The position numbers and the translations under genes were made by a program. This document shows positions 21,069 through 31,816 of a stretch of 64,000 bases of DNA, piece after piece. Position 1 is the first letter of the stretch. The number at the start of each line of letters is the position of its first letter. Where the stretch lies: positions 434,001 to 498,000 of the forward strand of contig BPQB01000008.1 in NCBI GenBank assembly GCA_019973155.2, written 5' to 3'. Source of the stretch: Phanerochaete sordida. Its lineage: Eukaryota; Basidiomycota; Agaricomycetes; Polyporales; Phanerochaetaceae. The notes below the pieces were generated by a model. The model did no database searches. It worked only from the letters and a program-made list of their open reading frames with translations, and was not told the origin of the DNA.

Positions 21069-21695
21069 GGTCCTGGAGGCGGATGTGTTGAAGGCTTCGA
21101 TGCAGTGTGTTTGAGGGATGGATGGGTGGTCGGTTCGGTGCGCTCGAGGGCTGGATGAAAACCTATCCTTATCCGTATTTATGACTTGTTTGCATGATCA
21201 CGACCTTTCACGACTTGTCCCTTGGCTTAGCTTCTATGTACTTGTATCCTCTCACGTCTCGCACGCATTCGCTTGGCTCCCGGCTCTTGTTAAATAATAT
21301 GTAGTACCCTTGTTTGCCTCTGTGTTGACTTACAGTCGAAGTGAAGTCCGTGTGCTAACTTACCTTAGACGATAGATCGCGGCGATGTCCTTGCGCCAAG
21401 GCTATGAATATATAGGCTGCAGCTGGATCATCTCCGCACTGGTCGCTGCGAAGTTTCCACGTTCAACGTTTCAATGCCATTACCCTCCAGCACCATCATA
21501 ATCGATGCGTTGCGATGCGCACGCGTCGTCGGGGCTATGAAGGCCTTCTGCCTTGTGGTAGCCTGTATCACTGATTCCGCAGCGTCCTCGCTCTAACAGC
21601 CGCGATCACGCAGCGACAGACCGGGATCTGTGGCGTGCATTTAAATCGACGCGGCACCGCGCTCAGGCACAGCAACAGCCCCAGCTCTGACCGCG
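21069..21695. other. intergenic region
   Basis: Between the P450-like gene and DUF6593 copy F. A TTTAAAT sequence lies about 55 bp before the ATG of copy F. No gene seen. Confidence 0.45.
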
Positions 21696-22339
21696 ATGAA
21701 CCTCAGCCTCACGCGCAATGACCCGCTTAACGTCGAGCTCGTGCGCCCCGACGGCGTCGCGCTCTACGCAGTGTCGACGCCATTCAAGATGTCCGGTCAG
21801 ACGACCAAGATCATGAAGTACACGGCCGGCGACGGCTCAGATGCCGAGGCCTCGATGGACGAGATCGCGAGGATCAACTGGCATTATATAAAGACTACCC
21901 GCATCATCTACAAGGGCGAGATATTGGAGGTTAACAAGTTTCTACCCCGGCCAAAGAAGTTCACTGAGTAAGTCTGTCCGCGCAAAATGGCTGGCGAACG
22001 TTACTGATGGGAGCGTCGTTCAAAATCAGGTCTCGCTGCTTCGTCGCCCCTAATGGGCAGACGTACAAGTGGAAGTTGGGATACGGATGGCGTGTAAGCG
22101 TTTCCTTAACTCGCTAGTGTGCCTGTCTCAAATCTGCCCATGAGCAGCTGAAGACCGTTGGCCCAGACCCACAGATCGTCGCGACCTATCACCCGGCAAA
22201 CAAGAGGGCAGACAAGGGGAGAATCGAGGTCGACGTCTCGGTGCTGGATTTCCTGGACCTCGTCATCACGACGTGGGTCTACATGGAGAAGACTAACCGC
22301 GACCACGGAGGACAAGCCAATGGAACCAGCGCGTCCTAA
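21696..22339 (+). CDS. DUF6593 family protein, copy F
   Basis: Exons 21696-21967, 22030-22093 and 22148-22339 encode 175 aa. It starts MNLSLTRNDPLNVELVRPDG, shares GVALY and SGQTTKIMKYT with copy C, then ARINWHYIKTT, FVAPNGQTYKWKLG and VDVSVLDFLDLVITTWVYME. Exon lengths 1 and 2 (272 and 64 nt) are identical to those of copy C, supporting a recent common origin. Copy G follows head-to-tail. Confidence 0.85.
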
Positions 22340-22797
22340 CATCAAGTCGTGTCAGATGGCACAGAACTGCTAGGCTGTTATGAGAATGCATTAATGTACA
22401 CCAAACGCAAAGGATTACTCGGGAGTATCGTACGGGCTATGGAAGGATTGCCCAGTTTGCAGCGTTGTCGATCGAGTCCAAGAGACAGGTCACTTGTACG
22501 CCAGTGTGCGTCGAATGGTATAACAATGCTCGTTTGAACAGTTTGAACAGTCAACTCGAACGCGGCCTCCGTTATGGTCCTATATCACGACAGTATCATG
22601 AAGAGTTGCTGCCCGTCATGGTTGGATAGCGCTTACCCGGCACCGGAGATCCGAGCTGAGGGCAAGGTTGAAGAGGAGCACCTATCAAGTCCACTTCGTG
22701 GATAGACCATGATGATGTCTGTACTGCGGAGCGTGAGTCAGAACCAAGTGATATGAATGACACTCGCGTTCTGGCAGGTCTGCGATACACCTCGAGC
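22340..22797. other. spacer between DUF6593 copies F and G
   Basis: No gene seen; presumably the promoter of copy G. Confidence 0.45.
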
Positions 22798-23439
22798 ATG
22801 GAGCTGCTCCTCTCGCACGACAGCTGCACGAACACCGAACTCTCGAGCGATGGCGGCCGCATCCTCTACTTCATCACAACGCCACACACGTTGAAAAACT
22901 TGCTGTGGACGCGGACGGTGGTGTCCAGGCGGGTGCTGGACGCCAGGGAACCGGGCGTCGAGGCGGATGACATAGCCACAATCGACTGGCACACGTCCAA
23001 GGAGACACAAGTCACGTTTAGAGGGGATACAATGGACATAGACACGTTTCTGCCTAAGTATGAGAGGTGAGAGGCTGCGTTGAACTGGCGAAGAGGATCG
23101 TACTCACCGAACGTGCAGTTCTCGCTCTTTTACCGGCCCCGACGGCAGAAGCTACACGTGGAGGACGAGCCGGGACACGATGAGAGCGTGTCATGTATGT
23201 CCATATCTTATCCCCTGTGTGGCGCGAGACTCACAAGCCGACGGTAGCTTGACGTAGAAAGCGACAAACCCGCGACCGTCGCGACTTGTCGCCATGAAGT
23301 CAATGTCATAACGGGAAAGAAGCCGTCCCTGCAGGTTGACGATTCCGTACTTAACTTGTTGGACCTGATCGTCGTGACATGGATCTTCGTAGAGAAGGAC
23401 CGGCGAGAGGAAGAAGCAAAGTCTGGAGGGGACGCCTAA
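22798..23439 (+). CDS. DUF6593 family protein, copy G
   Basis: Exons 22798-23066, 23119-23194 and 23248-23439 encode 178 aa. Landmarks: MELLLSHDSCTNTELSSDGG, ILYFITTPH, IDWHTSKETQV, exon-2 SFTGPDGRSYTWRT, and C-terminal LQVDDSVLNLLDLIVVTWIF followed by VEKDRREEE. An upstream in-frame ATG at 22753 would add 15 residues not present in other members, so 22798 was chosen. The 76-nt exon 2 is the longer type, shared with copy A. Confidence 0.83.
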
Positions 23440-23838
23440 GAGCAAGTTAAAAATAGCAGCAGAGTTCGTTGGCATTGAATGACAGTCTATAAACACGCAG
23501 ACACATTGTCGCTTCTTGTGAGGATGTCCGTGCGCGTACCTCTCACTGCGACCTGGCACAAGGGCACATGCATCGAACGGTACGCCTAGGCATGAATGCT
23601 TTCCACGGAGTGCTGCATCTTTTGCACTTCATCGAATTGGCGTCTTCGAGCGGAACGTACGGGCCAAGGCCGTTGAATAGAGCAATTGGATAAGATAGCC
23701 AGAGCGTGCTTCATGCGAGGGGGGGAGGGGCAATGGGATAGGTGCTGGTGGTGAATGGCAGGGCTCTACGCGGATGCGTGGCTCGAATAGACCGCAGCCA
23801 CAAAACCACATGCCAAAGCAGCACCCAGGGATAGGGCT
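23440..23838. other. intergenic region between converging genes
   Basis: Lies between the 3' ends of DUF6593 copy G and mS33. No gene seen. Confidence 0.45.
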
Positions 23839-24214
23839 TTAACGCCTCCTCTTCGTCCTGCGAGACTCGTCTGCAAAGCAAGAGGGTAAGCGTCTGCCTG
23901 CCCGGAAGTGCATGAAGCGGCGCACCTTTGTTTCTCGCCTTTCTCGGCGTGCCCTTTCCTCTGCTCTTCCTGTCCTCCACATCCTCTAACCTCTGCTCCT
24001 CCTGCAAATCCTTGACGTTGAACGACGGGAACTCCTTCTGGACCATCGGGATGGTTATAAGCTCCGGGTAGTAATTAAGCATGGAGGGACCCCGGAGCCG
24101 TGCGCGGAGGTACTTGGCACCCGTACGAATGGATTTTGGGTTGAATGCCGTCTGGAACACCGCACATTGCAGCTTTTTGAGCTGCAGAAGGCGGAGTGGG
24201 GAGACACCGGACAT
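23839..24214 (-). CDS. RSM27: mitochondrial small-subunit ribosomal protein mS33 (Rsm27 type)
   Basis: Two exons (23926-24214 and 23839-23870) encode 106 aa. It matches the MRP-S33 family: an N-terminal helix, RTGAKYLRARLRGPSMLNYY (residues about 30-50), a segment ending FPSFNVKDLQEEQRLEDVEDR and a very basic end DESRRTKRRR. The start at 24214 gives MSGVSPLRLLQLKKL; an in-frame ATG 20 codons upstream would make an unusual leader. It is a component of the mitoribosome small subunit, and it is divergent from SUV3. Confidence 0.88.
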
Positions 24215-24444
24215 CGTGGTTGGGAGGTGCGTCCTAAAATGGCAAGTGGAGGCTTGGGATCCTAATAGGCGCAAATAAAACTCAATGTTATTATTTCCTA
24301 GGGTTCATCCACCACGTCCGCCAGCCTCTCGCTCTCGCTCTCGCCGCCGCCTTTCCTCGGTCTTATCATCATTTGCACTGCCTGCGGAGATCTGGCGAGT
24401 CAAGACTGATACAAGAAAGGGACGTTCGACGTCCTATCGAGTCT
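24215..24444. promoter_or_regulatory. bidirectional promoter of mS33 and SUV3
   Basis: Only 230 bp separate the start codons of two nuclear genes for mitochondrial gene expression that run in opposite directions. Shared regulation is inferred from layout, not from a recognised motif. Confidence 0.5.
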
Positions 24445-26861
24445 ATGCTCAGACTCTTCGCTTCACAATGTCGCCCTCGACCCTCTCCTCTACCGACTCC
24501 TACCCTTGTATTCGCGCGTGCACGAACGGTCAAAGCCACTAGTAAACGGCCCGGGTCAAAGCCAAATGCTTTCCAAGGGCGAGGTACGCCCTTCTCACCC
24601 TTCGCACGACCTCCTCCGCGTCCTCGGCACACACAACCTCTTTTCCCCAAAGTCGAGCCTTCCAATATCCTCTCCGCCCTCTCTGTCAAGGCTGCTGGTT
24701 GGAAGGAGCAACAGCATGTTCGCCAGCGGCTGAAGACATACGGAATCCCGTCCCTTGACATCCCCATAGCCCTCTCCTCCTTCGAGGAAGCCCTCCGCAC
24801 CCCTCCGTTCTTCGAGCGCCTCAATATCGAGCATGAGCGCATACAGCGCCTCGCAAATGAGCTGTCGGGGACGAAATCGGAGCAGCGGATAGATGTGGCT
24901 TTGACGAGCCTCTTTTACGAGTGGGCCTCGCATCCCGCAGGGCGCGACAAGCTAAGCGGGCTGGTGTCGCCTGCTGCGCTCACCTCCATCTCGGCTCTCT
25001 TCCAAGCCGCAGACCTGGCAGACCCTGGTGCGGCGTACCCGTTGGCTCGTCAGGAGCCGCGACGGAAAATCATCATGCACGTCGGTCCTACCAACAGCGG
25101 CAAGACCTACAACGCTCTTCGCGCCCTCGCCGCTGCCGAGTCCGGTGTATACGCCGGCCCTCTACGTCTCCTCGCCCACGAGATTTTCGAGCGACTCAAC
25201 AACGGCCAGATTGTCCCGCTGGGTCAGGACCCCGACGCAGACGCGGAACCGGACGAAGACATCAACCTAGACGTTGCGCAGAACGGCGAGAAGCCTGCCA
25301 TCCAGAAAAAGGGAGACCGGCGGTTCGCACGAGCGTGCAACCTCCTTACCGGCGAGGAGCAGAGAATTGTCGACGAGGCGGCGGGGTTAATCAGCTGTAC
25401 CGTGGAGATGACACCTTGCAGCCTGCATTACGACGTCGCGGTCATTGACGAGATCCAGATGATAGCAGATGCGGAACGCGGATCGTCCTGGACGTCTGTG
25501 CTGCTGTCTATCAACGCCAAGGAGATCCATCTTTGTGGTGAAGAGACTGCGGTGCCGCTTGTCCAGCGCATCGTGCGCGACCTGGGGGACGAGTTCGTGG
25601 TCAATATTTACCAGCGTCTCTCCCCTCTCACCGTGGCAGAAGAGGCTCTCAACGGTGATTTCTCCAAGGCGCGCAAAGGTGACTGCTTCGTCGCGTTCTC
25701 GCGCAGCCGGATTTTCGAGATCAAGAAAGCAATTGAACAGGCTACCAACATGAAGTGTGCCGTGGCGTACGGTCGACTGCCGCCGGAGCTTCGCACGGAA
25801 CAAGCTGCCCTATTCAACAAACCGGGCACCGATTATGATATCATGGTCGGCAGCGACGCTATTGGCATGGGGCTCAATCTGTGGGTTTATATTCAACACT
25901 ACGCTCTTGTTGCGTCACTAATACACCCCTCAGAAAAATCAAACGCGTTGTCTTCGATACGACGACGAAGTGGAATGGCACTGAGCGCGTGACGCTTAGT
26001 CTATCGTCGCTCAAGCAGATTGCTGGGCGCGCAGGGCGCTTTGGAATGCACGGCGACACAGACGCAGGCGGCGAAGTCACCACGCTCATGCCCGAAGACC
26101 TGCCTGTCGTCGAGGAGGCGCTCCGCTCCACCCCTCAGCCGCTGACGTACGCCAGGATTCACCCTACGGGAGAGCAGTTCGAACATGTCGTGCAGACGCT
26201 GCCAGCCGGGACACCGCTGTCGACGGCCGAGCTGGTCTTCGAGTTTGTGTCTCGGGTGCATCCGTCGTTCGAGCTGAATAGTGTGGTCGACGCCACCAGA
26301 GCGTTCGACTATATCGACCGCGTCAGCGGGAAACTTACTCTCGGCGACCGGCAGCTCCTGCGGCTTGCACCCATCCCATGGCGAGACGAGAAAATGATCC
26401 ATGTGGTCACGCATCTTCTACGACTGTTCTCGAACTCGCTCTCAGTCGACTATCGGCAACTGTTCCGTCTCACGGATATCCAAGACCATCTCGACGAAGT
26501 CGATTTGGCCCAAACATCTGGACACAGACCACCATCCAACGCTCTTCTGCATTTGGAGCAGACACACAAGCTGGTCATCATCTACCTTTGGCTCAGCTAT
26601 CGCAACCCGGTGGCGTTCTCACAGCGCCAGCAGATGACAGTTGTTAAGCAAAAAGTGGAGAAGCTCATGGAGTGGTGTCTAGAATCTGCGGATCATACAT
26701 CGAGCAGGCGTCGGCCCAAGGTAGTCGGGGCGCAGCAGTCTTCTCACCCGTCAGCAGCACGCGAACTCGTCGATGTAGTCCAGAAGCGCGCTGCAGCACG
26801 CAGCGAGCGACCACAGGAGGCCTCGCCGGTTGGTGAAAGCGTCGTGGAACTGAGGAACTGA
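24445..26861 (+). CDS. SUV3: mitochondrial ATP-dependent RNA helicase Suv3
   Basis: Two exons (24445-25880, 25934-26861) encode 787 aa. The first 40 residues are rich in Arg and Ser/Pro with no acidic residues, a mitochondrial presequence. Helicase motifs: Walker A GPTNSGKT (about 214-221), DEIQ box (about 335-338), GMGLNL at the intron, QIAGRAGR (about 506-513). Suv3 is the helicase of the mitochondrial degradosome, working with an exoribonuclease. The C-terminal part (WRDEKMIHVVTHLLRLFS onward) carries the Suv3 C-terminal helical domain, then a basic low-complexity tail. The acceptor CCCTCAG joins CT to A to keep LKIKRVVFDT in frame. Start chosen as the first ATG before the presequence. Confidence 0.93.
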
Positions 26862-27124
26862 AGGTATGTGGTTCGCGCGAGACCCTAGAGGTGACGGGAC
26901 CCAAGTGTGTTTGTAGGTATTTGGTCCGGACCGTCCAAGTTCGACTCGGATCCTACAGTCCTAGTTCAACTTCACCGACATCCACCACGACCTGCAAGAC
27001 CTCATATCGACGTAGACCGCCGCCTTCCACCGTACTACGGGATTAGTACTGCATCTACTGGGCTGGCCTGATTCCTCGCACACTCCTACGCGCCCCACAA
27101 TCTACCCAACACTCCTTCGCCGAC
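26862..27124. other. intergenic region
   Basis: Between SUV3 and the secreted-protein gene; no gene seen. Confidence 0.45.
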
Positions 27125-27727
27125 ATGTTTCGCCGCCTTCTCCTCGTTCTTCCGATTATCTCTGCCCTCCTGTCTGTCGACTCACGCCCGACCTTGACCA
27201 AGCACGACGAACATCGCCTCGACCCTCGCCGCGAGGCGTTCGCTCCCGTCCTCGTCCCCGTCGGCGAGCCCGCCATGCTGCTCGGCCGGCACTACCAGGT
27301 CGTGAAGCGCGACCCGTCTCCCCTCAACCTGCCCCCATCCCTTTCGTCGCAGCTCGCGCAGGCCAAAGGGGAAGCCCCGCCGGTGCCCACGGCGCCTACG
27401 ATGCCCGGGAAGCGCAGCACCATCCCGATGCCCCGCTACATCTACGAGCGCAACACGCACGACACGAACTACCTCTCGAACGTCGGCCCCCCTCCGGGCC
27501 CCTACCCCGGGTACACGCCGTACGAGGGCCCGAAGCCGCCGCCGCCGCCGCCCCCGGCGAGCTCAACCAAGGGCGCGCTTGACGGAGCAGAGACGCGTAG
27601 TGCGGATGACAAGAAGGGTGACGCTGGTGACGGTGGGGGCGAGAGGAAGGCGATGGCGACGGCGACGGCGAAGGCCGCCACGTCGAAGACGGTCAAAAAC
27701 AAGCAGACGAAACACAAGTCGGAGTAG
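27125..27727 (+). CDS. small secreted proline-rich protein with dibasic sites
   Basis: A single exon of 200 aa. The first 21 residues (MFRRLLLVLPIISALLSVDS) are a signal peptide. The mature part is Pro-rich (PPPPPPP near residue 140) with two Lys-Arg sites (VVKR-DPSP, PGKR-STIP) that could be cut by a Kex2-type protease, and a segment YIYERNTHDTNYLSNVGPP between them. The tail is rich in Lys, Ala and Thr. I do not recognise the family; it could be a processed secreted peptide precursor or a cell-wall protein. Confidence 0.7.
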   Translation: MFRRLLLVLPIISALLSVDSRPTLTKHDEHRLDPRREAFAPVLVPVGEPAMLLGRHYQVVKRDPSPLNLPPSLSSQLAQAKGEAPPVPTAPTMPGKRSTIPMPRYIYERNTHDTNYLSNVGPPPGPYPGYTPYEGPKPPPPPPPASSTKGALDGAETRSADDKKGDAGDGGGERKAMATATAKAATSKTVKNKQTKHKSE

Positions 27728-28368
27728 GACGTGGACCCGTGGTGCGACTCTAGAGTTCGAGGAATATTAGAGCTATATAATCTTGGCGATGTACAGCGAC
27801 CACACCCACTATTCATCACATCTTATCTGAGCCCTCGGCCTCGCTTGTGAATGAGAATCGCCCTGCTCTGATTTGCGTACAAGTTCGATGGTCAGACTGC
27901 GAGGATTCGGGGACGCCTTGTCGTGCAGCGTCGTTTTCAGACTCAAATCGTAGGCCTGTACGTCTTGAGTATCTATGTGAGTATTCGGCTCACCCATAGC
28001 CTCTTGCCCTCGGCCAATTTGCTCTACCCCAGCTGTACCATACCTCCGTTGCAGAGTTGGATATATGACGTTGGGAATCCCAGGTGTAAGAAGTGGTTGT
28101 ATGCTGGCTTGAGTGCGTTTGAAGGGCGATAAGCCTCAGTTAAACACAGGTCATTACGTCTATCCTAAAGCTTAACTGAGGGCCATCGCGCATGCCGTTA
28201 CCTGCTTAAACACTCCGTCATCGACATTTCTAGGAACAGTTATGTGAACGCAGCTCTCAGACACGTTCGACTGCCAAGACCTGGCGAATGTGCTGCGGTC
28301 GCAGAGCCTGTGCAGGCGGGGATACCTGCACTGATGCCCAGAGCACGAGGCCCCGCACACCTTCAACG
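27728..28368. other. intergenic region
   Basis: Between the secreted-protein gene and the inositol polyphosphate kinase gene. An ATG at 28288 is in frame with the kinase but was not taken as the start. No other gene seen. Confidence 0.45.
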
Positions 28369-29561
28369 ATGACCACCATCTCGCGAACCCCAAGCCATGA
28401 GCACCTCTCTCGCAGTGTCTCGCCGGCTCCCCTCGAGTCGCAGGTCGGGGGCCATCCTGGCGTCATGACGAGCGAGGACGGCTCGCTGATCATGAAGCCT
28501 GCGCTGCCCGTCGAGGTCGCGTTCTACCAGGCGGTCCTGACGGACCCCGCCCTGGACGCGATGCGGCCGTACATACCCAAGTTCTACGGCACACTGCGGC
28601 TCGAGGGCCAGGTCGACGAGGAGCAGAGCGCGTTCGGACAGATCGCGATTAAGCAGGAGAGCGCCACGGCAGTGAAGGACGAGGAGAAAGATATGTACAT
28701 CTACGCTGTGCTGATGCAGGCGAGCTGACCTGTTGTGGGCGTGCACAGTCCATCGTCCTAGAGAACCTCTCGCACGCGTTTGCGAAGCCGAACATCCTCG
28801 ACATCAAGCTCGGCACCGTGCTGTACGACGAGGACGCCTCCGCGGAGAAACGCCAGCGCATGGAGAAGACGGCACGCGCAACCACTTCCTTCGAAGCGGG
28901 CATCCGTCTGACAGGCTTCCAGGTTGGTGCTGAACAGCCGCTGCCACTAGCCTCAACTAATTTGACACCTACGCAGGTATATGACACCGAGCAGAACGTT
29001 CCTGTGAAGATACCTAAGGCCTACGGCCGCGCGCTCAAGTCCGCGGACCTGCCGGACGGGATAGCCAAGTTCTTCCCACTCGCCACATCGAAGGGCGGCG
29101 CCGCTGCGCCCTCTCACCTCACCGTACCGGCTGTCTCGGCCGACGCGGGCCAGGGCACCGGTCTGCCCGCAGACGTGCTGCTCCCGATCCTCGAGAGCCT
29201 GCGCGACGACGTCGCCGAGATACGCGACGTGCTGAGCGGCGTACACGTCCGCATGGTCGGCGCGAGCCTGCTGATTGTGTACGAGGCGGACGTCGAGCGC
29301 GCGCGCGAGGGCGTACGCGTGTGGCTCCAGGGCGAGGGCGACGAAGAGGAGGAAGATGAGGACGACGAGGACGAAGACGAAGAGGACGGGAAGAAGAGGC
29401 CGGGCCCGCCGTACGCTGTGAAGATCATCGACTTTGCACACACACGGCTTAAGCCAGGCCAAGGGCCAGATGAGGGCGTGCTCAAGGGATTGGATACGGT
29501 GCTACGCCTCCTGGATGGACGGATAGAACAGGTCAAAGCTTCCCAACAGGACTCAGCTTAG
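28369..29561 (+). CDS. inositol polyphosphate multikinase (Arg82/IPMK family)
   Basis: Exons 28369-28707, 28749-28922 and 28977-29561 encode 365 aa. The inositol-phosphate kinase signature PxxxDxKxG is PNILDIKLG (residues 127-135). It is followed by GTVLYDEDAS, SFEAGIRLTGFQ and, near the end, VKIIDFAHT, the metal-binding end of the kinase fold. It would phosphorylate inositol tris/tetrakisphosphates in the nucleus and cytoplasm. An Asp/Glu run of about 25 residues is inserted before KIIDFAH. Intron 1 is only 41 nt; intron 2 is 54 nt and in frame. ATG 28369 is preferred to the in-frame ATG at 28288. Confidence 0.9.
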
Positions 29562-29903
29562 ACTCAGTATGTATGCCGCGTATCCACGGTGTCCCCTTGG
29601 CCCGCATACATCTACTGGAAATCTATGCAGAATTTGAATCATCCCCTGGAGTGAAATCATCGGTCTGGCTGTGTTCAGGTAGCTTGGTCAGAGCTCAAAT
29701 CTGCATGGCAAGTGTGTGGGGTGATATTCGGTTGGCACACGGCATACGTGGTGATGTACTATATAATTACAGTGACTCGCTGAGAACTCGTTGTGAAGCC
29801 AGAGAGTTGTTGCAGGAGTAGGCAGCGGATTTCCAGAGGGGCAGAACGTAGAGCGGTCGTAGTCGATTCGTATCGTGGCAGCTTCGAGGATCGAAGCTGT
29901 TCT
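29562..29903. other. intergenic region between converging genes
   Basis: No gene seen. Confidence 0.45.
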
Positions 29904-31575
29904 TCAAGCGAAGGCTTTGCTGTCGTCAGGTCCAGTATCAGCACCAGCGTCGCCTCCAGCACCAGCAGCTCCAGTAGACATCAAGCTTTGCCCGAACCCA
30001 GCGTTCGCGTTCCAGATCGCACCAGTCCCGAGCCCGACGCCGACAGGCGGTCCGCGCCAGTGCCCGGTCTTCGCGCAGACGTCCGCCTGCGCCAGGAGTC
30101 CGTGGTAGAGCGCGTCGTTGAAGCCGATGCATTGGAGCCCGACGCAGGCTGCCTTGAGCGCGCCGGCGGCGTAGAGCTGGCCGACCTCGTAGATGGTCTG
30201 CGGGGAGACGTTCTTGCGGTGGGCAATGGTTTCTTTGACAAGGGCTTGCGTCGTCTTCGGTAGTGCGGAGGGTCGAGCCAGACGGAGGATGAAATGAGCC
30301 CGCGCCCAGCGGGTCCGAGCGGACGCACCTCAGCGGGCAGCTTGGCCCACTCTTGCGGTGCGATGTCTTGGAGTCTGAACGTCTTGTAGACACCAGCGTA
30401 GTACCATTTTCCTTGCCTGTTAAAGAAGCACTCTGCAGCAGGTCAGGTAGATACGAATGCTGTTCGAAAGTGTACTGCACCTGTCGGCCGATTGAACTCG
30501 CTCTCTAAGTCGATAGCATGCCAGCGATGGGCGGTAACGACCCTTGGGTTGGTGCTGCACTTGAAGGCTGGAGTGAGATAATAGCCATGCTCTTCGCGTT
30601 CCGGTCCCCAGCGTGTGGTGCTCTCTTGAAAAATGCGGTAGTTCGCTAGACTGGACGGGACATGCTTCCATTTGAGCCACCAGAGACTTGAAGAATCACT
30701 CACTGTATGCGTAGGGACTGCACGGGTTGCTGAGCATGGACTTTCACGCGCGCATACTCCAACAATATGACTTACTCCAGTGACAGTGGCCAGAAAATCT
30801 TGCAAGCTGAACGGCGTCGGGATTAATATCGGAACAAGGCAGTCGTTTGGTAAATCTGAAGGGGTAGGAAGGTCTGCCAAGACAGCAAACCGGGCTTGCA
30901 TGATAGCTTCGGGAGGCTCTGCGTCGGCGTAAAGCTGCAATGAAGCAGGTCAGCTAGCTCGCAGTGATATAGAGCGCTGACTGCACAAACGCTTGGGATC
31001 CTCGGAGTGTCCTGGGAGGGGCTCAAGAGCTCGTGTTGCATCGTAGGGGATAGCTAAGCCGGTATCAGCAAGAGAACACTGTCGCGCCGTGATGAACACA
31101 GGAAATGTTCACCATGGTCGTCATGGCCGGAGTCCCTTCAGATTGCAGCGATAGTAATTCGAGCCTCGCGTGCAGCTCAGCGTTCGACTTCCGCAACGCG
31201 TCGTTGTCCTTGCAGCATTCAGTATCCATGTCTCCGATCAGGCTTCCAGCGGCGAGCTTGGCCTCGAGATTCTCTTTCTCGTGGCGCAGCTGGGCGATCA
31301 CGGCCTCTTTGGCGCGGTTCGACGCGCACACGCCCTCCATCTGGTTTATGGCATAGTCGCGCGCAAGCAGAGCCTCCGTCACGCGTAGCTGGTCCAAGTA
31401 GACTTGAGACGGGGACTGCAGACGCGAGGATCCCATCAGCACAGTCCATGCCCTGCACAAGGAAACTGACCGCGAGTCCGCGCCTCCCCGCCGCTGGATA
31501 TATGCCGGACACCTGTCCCTGCGCGGACGGCGTCCGGGAGAGAAGCGGTGAGCCCAGGCCTTTGCGCTCAGCCAT
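29904..31575 (-). CDS. DUF6697-like protein with N-terminal coiled coil
   Basis: Eight exons (31471-31575, 31113-31415, 30991-31053, 30776-30934, 30704-30717, 30481-30650, 30329-30432, 29904-30254) sum to 422 aa. The N-terminal third is a coiled coil (YLDQLRVTEALLARDYAINQ onward). The C-terminal part has GKWYYAGVYKTFRL, WAKLPAETTQALVKETIA, KNVSPQTIYEVGQLYAAG and CVGLQCIGFND, the pattern I associate with the Agaricomycete domain DUF6697. Exon 5 is a 14-nt micro-exon needed to keep frame. No catalytic motif is visible and the role is unknown. It is divergent from OPA3 with 241 bp between starts. Confidence 0.7.
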
Positions 31576-31816
31576 GTTCGCGCGCGGGGCGTCGGATGAG
31601 CCGTGCGTGCGTCGAGGCCCGGCGGCGTGGTGGACGTCGGAGGCAAGGGGTGCGCCGGCGCCTGACCCCAGACTCTGCCGAGGGCACGCGTCTGTACCGA
31701 GCCGGGCGTGACCTTGCGTCGCCCGCATCTCTCCCTCGCTGTGCCCCTCCGACCTCGCACCCACCCCGCACACCACCGCTCCGTATACTACGCTTGGATA
31801 ATACCGCATCGACACG

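Noticed and set aside
20038..21114. 358-codon frame overlapping the P450-like gene in another frame
   Set aside because: Ser/Arg-rich artefact of shifted GC-rich codons; the other frame carries ExxR and the haem loop.
13229..22339. A classical secondary-metabolite gene cluster
   Set aside because: No polyketide synthase, NRPS, terpene cyclase or cluster regulator is present; kept only as a weaker hypothesis.
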